Assembly (NCBI GenBank): GCA_033720855.1
Contig: JAWWBR010000021.1
Location: forward strand, 1 to 37,013
DNA length: 37,013 nucleotides
From: SMXQ01 sp033720855
GTDB taxonomy: Bacteria; Pseudomonadota; Alphaproteobacteria; SMXQ01
Reading direction: 5' to 3'
This document shows, one piece after another, positions 30,761 through 37,013 of the stretch (position 1 is the stretch's first letter; each line of letters starts with the position of its first letter). A program made the translations under genes and the position numbers. The notes under the pieces were generated by a model that was given only the letters and a program-made list of their open reading frames with translations, was not told where the DNA came from and did not search any database.

Positions 30761-31672
30761 CTAGCGCCAGGTGTTGGCAAGATCGAGACAGGTTTCCGCA
30801 GGGGTCTCAGCCGGAATACTCCGGCATCGCCGCACCAGCCAGGCGGAGTCGTAGCCATCGCCGAGCAAGGCGAAACGCACGGCATGGGCGCGGGCCCGCT
30901 TGAGCGGGCCGACCAGAACCCTGTGACGTTTATCGCCGCCTCCCCTGGCGCTCACCACGGACGCGATCCCGTGGTTCTGGCGGCCGGCGACGTCGAGAGC
31001 GCGCGACCAGTCGGCGTATTGACCGACGACAACGTAATAGCCGTTATCCCGTGCCTCCGTTTCCTCTTGGACCGAGGCGTCCTTGCCCCGTTCGGTCTCG
31101 GCAGAGGCCAGCCGACGGGACTTGATCTCAGGGGGCGGCGCCGTGATCCTCACCGCCTCACGTCCTTGTGTGGACGGAGCTTCCGCCGCTGACGGGTTTG
31201 GCGGAGCCGGCGCCGATGCCCGAGCGTCGGCGGCCCCGCGAGCGCGCCCCAGGGATGGTTCCGCCACCAGTTCCGGGAGTCGAAGCGGCCGCGGCGCCTC
31301 CGTTGCCGTGCCAGGGCTTCGGGCGCTCCTTGCCATTTCCGGCTTAACGGAAACCTGGGCCAATCCGATGACTTCCTCGCCAAGCATTCGGTCGTGAAAG
31401 GACGCGCCGGGATGCCCGGCCTGAACCAGATCCAAAGACGAAGCGATCGAGGACTCGGGATGTCTGTCCCGGCACGCGGACGTTTGCTGGATGGCACGGG
31501 AGAGCGCGCAATCCTGTTGCGTCGCCGCCGAAAGGATGTGATCGATGCTGCTTTTGCCCGTGAACACGTAGCTGAGGCCATCCGCCGCCTGCGTCACCAG
31601 GGCGACCTGCGGAGGCAAAACGCTACAGCCCGTCAAAAGGACGGCCGCGAAAAGAACCGATACCCGTTGCAT
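30761..31672 (-). CDS. SPOR-domain lipoprotein
   Basis: A 303-residue protein with a lipobox near the N-terminus (VSVLFAAVLLTGC, Cys16), so it is probably anchored in the outer or inner membrane facing the periplasm. A folded N-terminal region (to about 110) has Cys residues in QQDCALSRAIQQTSACRD. A long Ala/Pro/Arg-rich linker follows (about 115-210), then a SPOR-like domain, about 212-285, starting NGYYVVVGQYADWSRALDVAGRQ with VLVGPLKRARAHAV. SPOR domains bind denuded peptidoglycan strands, often at the septum. ATG 31672 with GGTGGA upstream is preferred over GTG 31681. Convergent with the GGDEF gene. Confidence 0.8.
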   Translation of the reverse strand: MQRVSVLFAAVLLTGCSVLPPQVALVTQAADGLSYVFTGKSSIDHILSAATQQDCALSRAIQQTSACRDRHPESSIASSLDLVQAGHPGASFHDRMLGEEVIGLAQVSVKPEMARSARSPGTATEAPRPLRLPELVAEPSLGRARGAADARASAPAPPNPSAAEAPSTQGREAVRITAPPPEIKSRRLASAETERGKDASVQEETEARDNGYYVVVGQYADWSRALDVAGRQNHGIASVVSARGGGDKRHRVLVGPLKRARAHAVRFALLGDGYDSAWLVRRCRSIPAETPAETCLDLANTWR

Positions 31673-31785
31673 CTGGTCCACCGACGGAACAATCGAAGCA
31701 AAAGCGAATCATAGCGCCGCAATGCTTGATCGCCGGTTAAGACGGGGGGACGATCTCCCCTGAATTTTATGCAAATGCGGGCGTT

Positions 31786-33585
31786 TCAGCCCCCGCCATC
31801 GGTCTTCGCCTTGGGTGGCAAGGCAAGGCGCAGATGCAATTCCCGCAAACGCGCGGGCTCGACCTCCGCCGGGGCCCCCATCATGAGGTCCTGGGCCATT
31901 TGGTTGAACGGGAACAAAATGACTTCCCGTATGTTCGGCTCGTCGGCGAGCAGCATCACGATGCGGTCGATTCCGGGGGCCGAGCCGCCGTGGGGCGGTG
32001 CCCCGAACTGCAGCGCCGAGAGCATCCCGCCGAAGCGCCGTTCCAGCTCGGCGCGGTCGTAGCCGGCTATGGCGAAGGCCTTTTCCATGATCTCCGGCTT
32101 GTGGTTCCGGATCGCGCCCGAAGAAAGTTCAACGCCATTGCAGACGATATCGTATTGCCACGCCTTGATCGCCAGGGGCTCTTCGCTCTCAAGCGCCGCC
32201 AGGCCGCCTTGGGGCATGGAAAAGGGATTGTGACTGAATTTGTACCCGCCGCTTTCCTCGTCCTCTTCGAACAGCGGGTAGTCGACGATCCAACAGAAGT
32301 CGAAACGGTCGCGGGCGATAAGGTCGAGCTCTTCGCCGATGCGGGTTCGCGCCGAACCCGCGAGTTCGGCAGCGGCCGCAGCGGGCCCCGCGGCGAAAAA
32401 CACCGCATCGCCGTCTCCAACGCCGGCACCGGCCCTGAGGCGTCCGATCCGTTCTTCATCCAGATGACGTGCGATCGGTCCCTTGGCCTCGCCTTCGTCG
32501 AAAATGACGTAACCCAGACCACCGGCCCCGAGATCATCGCGTGCCCAGTCGTTGAGCTTGTCGAAGAAGCTGCGTGGTTGGCTGGCGGCACCGGGGGAAG
32601 GAATGGCGCGCACCACGGCGCCCTTTTCGATGAGATTCGCGAACAGCGAAAATTTCGATCCCGCGAAGACGTCGGTGACGTCGCTGATGACCAGCGGGTT
32701 GCGCAAATCGGGCTTATCATTGCCGTATTTGAGCATCGCCTCGTCGAAGGGAATGCGGGGAAAGGGCGGCGCCGTCACCGCTCGGCCGCCGCCGAACTCC
32801 TCGAACACGCCGGAGAGAACCGGTTCCAGGGCCGCGAAGACGTCGTCCTGGGTGCAAAACGACATTTCCACGTCCAGTTGATAGAACTCGCCCGGCGACC
32901 TGTCGGCACGGGCATCCTCATCGCGAAAACAGGGCGCAATCTGAAAATACTTGTCGAAGCCGGCGATCATGAGCAGCTGTTTGAACTGCTGCGGGGCCTG
33001 GGGAAGAGCGTAGAACCGGCCGGGATGAATCCGGGAGGGCACCAGGTAATCGCGCGCACCTTCGGGCGATGAAGCGGTCAGGATCGGGGTCTGGAACTCA
33101 CGGAACCCCGCCTCGGTAAGTCGGCGACGGATCGACGCGATCACCTCGGCGCGGAGGATCATGTTGCGCTGCATCTTGTCACGACGAAGATCCAGAAACC
33201 GGTAGCGGAGCCGGGTATCCTCCCCGTAGTCGCTGTCGGAATTGACCTGCAGCGGCAGGGGTTGGGATACGGAAAGCACCTCCATTTCTTCGATCGAGAC
33301 CTCGACCTGTCCCGTGGGCAGTTTCGGGTTGACGGTCTCCTCGCTGCGCGCCACCACCTTGCCGGTAACGCTGACGACGAATTCGAGGCGGGCATCCTCC
33401 ACGGCCGAAAATATCGACGCCGATGAATCGATGACGCATTGGGTCAGGCCGTAGTGGTCGCGCAAGTCAACGAACAGAAGATTGCCGTGATCGCGCTTGC
33501 GGTGGATCCAACCGGACAAGCGAACGGTCTCGCCGATATGGTCCTCGCGTAACTCGCCGCAGCTGTGTGTTCGATAGGGGTGCAT
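31786..33585 (-). CDS. aspS: Aspartate--tRNA ligase, probably non-discriminating
   Basis: A 599-residue bacterial-type AspRS. The N-terminal anticodon-binding OB domain has LSGWIHRKRDHGNLLFVDLRDHYG. The class II catalytic domain has FREFQTPILTASSPEGARDYLVPSR, QLLMIAGFDKYFQIAPCFRDEDARADR and the motif-3 region GGSAPGIDRIVMLL, with a GAD insertion domain between. His33, where discriminating E. coli AspRS has Leu, is the residue linked to non-discriminating enzymes that also charge tRNA(Asn). This fits gatCAB in the same window. ATG 33585 is the family start; GTG 33594, three codons earlier, has the better-placed GGAGACGAG ribosome site. Divergent from rnd. Confidence 0.96.
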   Translation of the reverse strand: MHPYRTHSCGELREDHIGETVRLSGWIHRKRDHGNLLFVDLRDHYGLTQCVIDSSASIFSAVEDARLEFVVSVTGKVVARSEETVNPKLPTGQVEVSIEEMEVLSVSQPLPLQVNSDSDYGEDTRLRYRFLDLRRDKMQRNMILRAEVIASIRRRLTEAGFREFQTPILTASSPEGARDYLVPSRIHPGRFYALPQAPQQFKQLLMIAGFDKYFQIAPCFRDEDARADRSPGEFYQLDVEMSFCTQDDVFAALEPVLSGVFEEFGGGRAVTAPPFPRIPFDEAMLKYGNDKPDLRNPLVISDVTDVFAGSKFSLFANLIEKGAVVRAIPSPGAASQPRSFFDKLNDWARDDLGAGGLGYVIFDEGEAKGPIARHLDEERIGRLRAGAGVGDGDAVFFAAGPAAAAAELAGSARTRIGEELDLIARDRFDFCWIVDYPLFEEDEESGGYKFSHNPFSMPQGGLAALESEEPLAIKAWQYDIVCNGVELSSGAIRNHKPEIMEKAFAIAGYDRAELERRFGGMLSALQFGAPPHGGSAPGIDRIVMLLADEPNIREVILFPFNQMAQDLMMGAPAEVEPARLRELHLRLALPPKAKTDGGG

Positions 33586-33721
33586 CGCGCTCACGGGCTC
33601 GTCTCCGGTGGGGCCTTGGTAGAATTCGCTTGGGAAAAGCCATGCTTGAGGCCGGTTGTCAAGAAAAGACCAGAGCAACCGGATATGGAGACGTTTGTTT
33701 CGGGCACCCCGCCTTTTCGTG

Positions 33722-33727
33722 TATAGG
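33722..33727 (+). promoter_or_regulatory. Candidate -10 box of rnd, placed for a leaderless transcript
   Basis: TATAGG ends 8 bases before the rnd ATG (33736), and the gap (TTCCCTCC) has no Shine-Dalgarno. The layout copies that of pyrB. No well-spaced -35 box is clear; TTGTTT at 33695-33700 is too far away. Confidence 0.35.
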
Positions 33728-33735
33728 TTCCCTCC

Positions 33736-34905
33736 ATGATCACCATCTCCGATACCGACTCCCTGGCCCAATTCTGCAAGTCCGTCGCCAACGCCGAATT
33801 CGTAACCGTCGATACCGAGTTCATGCGCGAACGCACCTATTGGTCCAAGCTCTGCTTGGTCCAACTGGGCGGCCCCGACGAGGCTGCGATCGTCGACGCG
33901 CTGGCCGAGGGACTTGACCTCGCGCCCTTGTTCGACCTGCTGGGCAACGAATCGGTTCTCAAGGTCTTTCACGCCGCCAGGCAAGACATCGAAATCTTCC
34001 ATCACCTCACCGGCGCCGTCCCGGCTCCCGTGTTCGATACGCAGATCGCCGCCATGGTCTGCGGCTTCGGCGACTCGGTCGGCTACGAAACCTTGGTCGC
34101 GAAGCTGGCGAAGGCGCGCATCGACAAGTCCATGCGCTTCACCGACTGGTCACGACGGCCGCTGTCCGAAAAGCAGCTGCAATATGCCCTGTCCGACGTC
34201 ACCCATCTGCGCGTGGCCTACGAAAAGCTCGCGGCGCGGCTGGAGCGCACCGGCCGGGCACCTTGGCTGGCGGAGGAAATGGCGACATTGACGTCGCCCG
34301 AGACCTATCAGGTCGACCCAAACGAGTCTTGGCGGCGGATCAAGTTCCGTGGGGGACGGCCCAGATTTCTCTGCGTCCTGCAGGCGCTTGCCGCGTGGCG
34401 CGAGCGCATGGCCCAGGAACGGGACGTGCCGCGGAACCGTATCCTGCGTGACGATGTGCTCCTCGACATCGCCGCGCGCGCTCCCGAGACGCCGGAGGAG
34501 CTCGCCAAGACAAGGTCCGTCGGACGCAACGGGCTCGGCGCCGCCTTGACCAAGGGCGTCCTCGCCGCCGTGGCCGCCGGCAAGGCCGTGCCCGAGGACG
34601 CGTGCCCCGAAATCCAAAAAAAGGAGCCGCTGCCTCGCGGCATAGGCCCTCTGGTCGATCTCTTTCGTGTTCTGCTCAAGATGAAGTGCGACGAGAGCGG
34701 GGTGGCGCAGAAACTGGTGGGTTCGATGGCGGATCTAGAGCGGATCGCCGCCGATGACGAGGCGGACGTGCCGGCGCTCCGTGGCTGGCGGCGCGAGCTT
34801 TTCGGAGTCGACGCGCTTGAGCTCAAACATGGCAAATTGGCCTTAGCGGCGGACGGGACCCGGGTCCGCCTGATCCCCGTCCCGGCGCGAAAAGGCCGGA
34901 GCTGA
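33736..34905 (+). CDS. rnd: Ribonuclease D
   Basis: A 389-residue 3'-5' exoribonuclease of the DEDDy class, acting in tRNA and small-RNA 3' processing. The exonuclease domain (about 1-170) shows VTVDTEFMRERTY with D26 and E28, HAARQDIEIF with the second Asp, and YALSDVTHLR with the Tyr and last Asp, so the site is intact. An HRDC-like helical domain follows (about 205-285, ALAAWRERMAQERDVPRN...LAKTRSVG), then a second helical region as in E. coli RNase D. Divergent from aspS with about 150 bases between the starts. Confidence 0.95.
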   Translation: MITISDTDSLAQFCKSVANAEFVTVDTEFMRERTYWSKLCLVQLGGPDEAAIVDALAEGLDLAPLFDLLGNESVLKVFHAARQDIEIFHHLTGAVPAPVFDTQIAAMVCGFGDSVGYETLVAKLAKARIDKSMRFTDWSRRPLSEKQLQYALSDVTHLRVAYEKLAARLERTGRAPWLAEEMATLTSPETYQVDPNESWRRIKFRGGRPRFLCVLQALAAWRERMAQERDVPRNRILRDDVLLDIAARAPETPEELAKTRSVGRNGLGAALTKGVLAAVAAGKAVPEDACPEIQKKEPLPRGIGPLVDLFRVLLKMKCDESGVAQKLVGSMADLERIAADDEADVPALRGWRRELFGVDALELKHGKLALAADGTRVRLIPVPARKGRS

Positions 34906-34943
34906 CGCCTGAACGCCCCGTGCGGCAAGGCCGTTTGTGGCAC

Positions 34944-35669
34944 TCATGACGGGTCGTCGACTCCGAGGACCTCACGAACCAGCGGTATCGTCACGGCACG
35001 ATTTGCGGCCAAGGCATGGCGATCGATATCGGCGACCAAGGCCTGGGCGGCCTCAAAGCTCCGTTCCATTCGCGTCGTCAGGAAACCGATGACCTCGGCA
35101 CCGACGAGGATCTGACGGTCGGCGAACAGCTTGACCAGCAACGCCGCCATCAAGCGGTCGTCGGGCAGGCCGATTTCGGCGACGGGAACGGCGCTCAACC
35201 GCGAGCGCAGATCGGCAAGCGCCACCGGCCAGCGCGCAGGGGGCAACAGGCCCGTCAGCAACAAACGCCCCTTGGAGCCATGGACCGCGTTCAACAGATG
35301 AAACAGCGCGTCTTCACAGGCACCATCTCCGATCAGCGTGTGGGCGTCGTCGATGATCGCCGTCGTGATCGTGCCATCCAGGATGTCGCCGGGACGGAGC
35401 AGCGACGCCCTGTCGATAAACCGGGCACCCGTGGCGGCAGCCCAAACCGACGCCAGGTGGGTCTTGCCGGACCCAACCGGCCCCGCCAAAGCCAATGCCG
35501 GGCCAGGCCAATCAGGCCAAAGATCGATCCACTTGACCGCTTCCCCATTGCACGGGGCGACCAGGAAGTCGTCACCGCCGAGGCTCGGCCGGTGCGGCAG
35601 CGGAAGGGGAATCTGTCCGCCGCCAGGCTGCGTCGTATCGGTCGCCCCGCTTGCCTTCACCGCGCTCAC
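34944..35669 (-). CDS. hdaA: HdaA, DnaA-related replication regulator
   Basis: A 241-residue AAA+ protein related to the DnaA ATPase domain. With the DnaN clamp it promotes hydrolysis of DnaA-bound ATP (RIDA) and so limits reinitiation. Near the N-terminus QIPLPLPHRP matches the clamp-binding motif of Hda proteins. LALAGPVGSGKTHLASVW is the Walker A loop and AIIDDAHT the Walker B; LPDDRLMAALLVKLFADRQ is the DnaA-like sensor/lid region. It lacks the DNA-binding domain IV of DnaA. The frame is open upstream, but GTG 35669 overlaps the stop of the permease gene (GTGA) and fits translational coupling; GTG 35660 is a possible alternative. Confidence 0.92.
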   Translation of the reverse strand: MSAVKASGATDTTQPGGGQIPLPLPHRPSLGGDDFLVAPCNGEAVKWIDLWPDWPGPALALAGPVGSGKTHLASVWAAATGARFIDRASLLRPGDILDGTITTAIIDDAHTLIGDGACEDALFHLLNAVHGSKGRLLLTGLLPPARWPVALADLRSRLSAVPVAEIGLPDDRLMAALLVKLFADRQILVGAEVIGFLTTRMERSFEAAQALVADIDRHALAANRAVTIPLVREVLGVDDPS

Positions 35670-36772
35670 CCCTCCTCGCCCCCCGGCGGCGCGTCGTCCG
35701 GCGGCGCCACCTTCTCGGTGGCGCCTTTGTACAGGCTGCTGCCGGTATACCTGCTGGCGACAAAGCGGGCCAACACGCCGATGACGGCGGCAACCGGCAC
35801 CGAAACCAGCACGCCGACGATGCCTGCCACCGAGCCACCGGCGAGCAGCGCGAAAATGATCCATACCGGGTGCAGGCGGATCCGCTCACCCACCAATTTG
35901 GGCGTCAGCACGTTGCCTTCGAGGACTTGGCCGACGACAAAGACACCGGCGACCAGAGCGATAGGGCCCCATTCGGAGTACTGCACGATCGCCATCCCCA
36001 CCGCGGCGATGAATCCGGCGATAGCGCCGACGAAGGGGACAAAGGAGATCAGACCCGCGCTGATACCGATGACGAGACCGAAATCCAGGCCGATCAGGCT
36101 GAGTGCGAGACCATAAAAGGCGGCAAGGACAAGGCACACAACGCCCATGCCACGGACAAAGCCCGAGATCATCTCGTCGGCTTCCCCGGCCAGACTGCGA
36201 ATGGTCTGGGCGTGATCCAGTGGCAACCACGAATCGATGGTTTTGATCACGAGCGGCCAGTCCCTGAGGATGTAAAACGCGACGATCGGGGTGATGAAGA
36301 TCAGGGACAGCAGATTCAGGAAAGCGACGCCGCCGCTCCAGATGTTCGCCGCCAACCGGCCCGCCATTTTGAGCGCATCTCCGGCGAACCCCCCGACCGC
36401 GCTCTTCAGCCGCTCCAGGTCCTCGGGCGACAGTTCGGCGCTCACCTGGGCAAGAAACGCCGTCAACCTCACCTGGGCGGTCTCGATCAACTGCGGCACC
36501 TTGGCGGCGAAATCCACGAATTGCTTTTGCAGCACCGGCAGCAAAAGGAACAGGGTCAAGCCGAAGACCAGGAAGAACAGGCCCAGCACCGCGGAGGTCG
36601 CCAGGGTCCGGTTGATTTTCAGTCTGCTCAGCTTCTCCACCACCGGATCGAGGAAATAGGCGATCGCGAAACCGGCCACGAAGGGTAAGAGGACAGCGCT
36701 GAACACCTTGAGAAAGAGGCCGAATGCGACCAGTCCCGCGATCCAAAACAGGGCTTGGCGGCTCGGGCTCAT
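35666..36772 (-). CDS. AI-2E family transporter (PerM/YdiK-like)
   Basis: A 368-residue polytopic inner-membrane protein of the AI-2 exporter/PerM superfamily. Helices 1-3 (ALFWIAGLVAFGLFL, VLLPFVAGFAIAYFLDPVVEKL, ATSAVLGLFFLVFGLTLFLL) precede a soluble stretch of about 90 residues (95-185), and the C-terminal half has five more segments with FVPFVGAIAGFIAAVGMAIVQ, the family signature region. Substrates vary (autoinducer, Na+/H+) and cannot be assigned. Its start overlaps the stop of the phosphatidyltransferase gene (ATGA) and its stop overlaps hdaA. This trio order is common in alphaproteobacteria. Confidence 0.93.
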   Translation of the reverse strand: MSPSRQALFWIAGLVAFGLFLKVFSAVLLPFVAGFAIAYFLDPVVEKLSRLKINRTLATSAVLGLFFLVFGLTLFLLLPVLQKQFVDFAAKVPQLIETAQVRLTAFLAQVSAELSPEDLERLKSAVGGFAGDALKMAGRLAANIWSGGVAFLNLLSLIFITPIVAFYILRDWPLVIKTIDSWLPLDHAQTIRSLAGEADEMISGFVRGMGVVCLVLAAFYGLALSLIGLDFGLVIGISAGLISFVPFVGAIAGFIAAVGMAIVQYSEWGPIALVAGVFVVGQVLEGNVLTPKLVGERIRLHPVWIIFALLAGGSVAGIVGVLVSVPVAAVIGVLARFVASRYTGSSLYKGATEKVAPPDDAPPGGEEG

Positions 36773-37013
36773 CGCGGGCTATCCTCTATCGACGCAGCCT
36801 TGGCCGTCCAGGCGATGACGTAATTGGCCCCCGACAGGACCGTCGTTGCACCGACCAACCAAACCAGTGCGAAGACCGCCATTTCGGCATCAACGTCAAG
36901 CGCAAAGGATCCCAGGACCGCTCCCGCCAGGACGATCTGCGCAACGGTGTTGATCTTGCTGATATAGAGCGGCGACATCTTGAGGTTATGGGTGAGCAGA
37001 TGAAACAGCATCG
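36769..37013 (-). CDS. CDP-alcohol phosphatidyltransferase, C-terminal part (cut by window edge)
   Basis: Only about the last 80 residues are present. LKMSPLYISKINTVAQIVLAG is typical of the region before the last two helices of CDP-alcohol phosphatidyltransferases, and two hydrophobic helices follow (IVLAGAVLGSFAL and MAVFALVWLVGATTVLSG). The active-site motif DGxxAR...G...D would lie upstream, outside the window. The stop overlaps the start of the permease gene by four bases, so the three genes are translationally coupled. Probably phosphatidylglycerophosphate synthase-like, but the subfamily cannot be decided. Confidence 0.75.
   Translation of the reverse strand, partial: MLFHLLTHNLKMSPLYISKINTVAQIVLAGAVLGSFALDVDAEMAVFALVWLVGATTVLSGANYVIAWTAKAASIEDSPR

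Noticed and set aside
1..37013. CRISPR arrays, insertion sequences, prophage or toxin-antitoxin genes
   Set aside because: No regularly spaced repeats, transposase motifs, phage structural genes or toxin-antitoxin pairs were seen on either strand.

Overview
The window is about 37 kb of GC-rich chromosomal DNA from an alphaproteobacterium, most likely a Rhodospirillales-type lineage. Three things point there: the core gene order (gatC-gatA-gatB opposite ruvX; pyrB-pyrC'-plsY-dprA-topA-rnr; a pgsA-like gene-perM-hdaA), the DivK/PleD cell-cycle regulators, and the alphaproteobacterial envelope protein EipB. The species cannot be named from the sequence. No phage, insertion sequence, CRISPR array or rRNA was found.

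Left third (about 1-10.7 kb) looks accessory and catabolic. A minus-strand pair encodes a gentisate-1,2-dioxygenase-like bicupin and a DapA/NAL-superfamily lyase, and a start codon of a further gene sits exactly at the left edge. A divergent gene encodes a TAXI-type ligand-binding protein with no signal peptide. After a tRNA-Ser(GCU) come an FAH-family hydrolase, two small conserved-looking proteins, and a run of six consecutive paralogous Nu-class (YfcG/YghU-like) glutathione transferases in one apparent operon. Upstream of that operon lies a pair of closely matching palindromes that look like operators. Ring-cleaving dioxygenase, FAH hydrolase and GSH-dependent enzymes match the logic of a gentisate-type pathway (dioxygenase, GSH-dependent isomerase, hydrolase), but substrates cannot be fixed from sequence.

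Middle (10.7-26.8 kb) is housekeeping. GatCAB (transamidation of Asp-tRNA(Asn)/Glu-tRNA(Gln)) is divergent from ruvX and an AEC-type permease. Next is the pyrimidine, lipid and DNA block pyrB, a degenerate pyrC', plsY, dprA, topA and rnr. It ends with a lipoprotein S41 protease and rpmG, closed by a strong bidirectional terminator.

Right third (26.8-37 kb) holds signalling, envelope and RNA genes: the divK-pleD operon, eipB, a second GGDEF protein, a SPOR-domain lipoprotein, aspS (with the His typical of non-discriminating AspRS, which fits GatCAB), rnd, and the coupled trio pgsA-like (cut by the right edge), perM and hdaA.

The most interesting points are the six-gene GST array with its paired operator, the signal-less TAXI protein beside catabolic genes, a dihydroorotase homologue that has lost its HxH metal site, candidate leaderless promoters at pyrB and rnd, and a candidate CtrA box upstream of divK.
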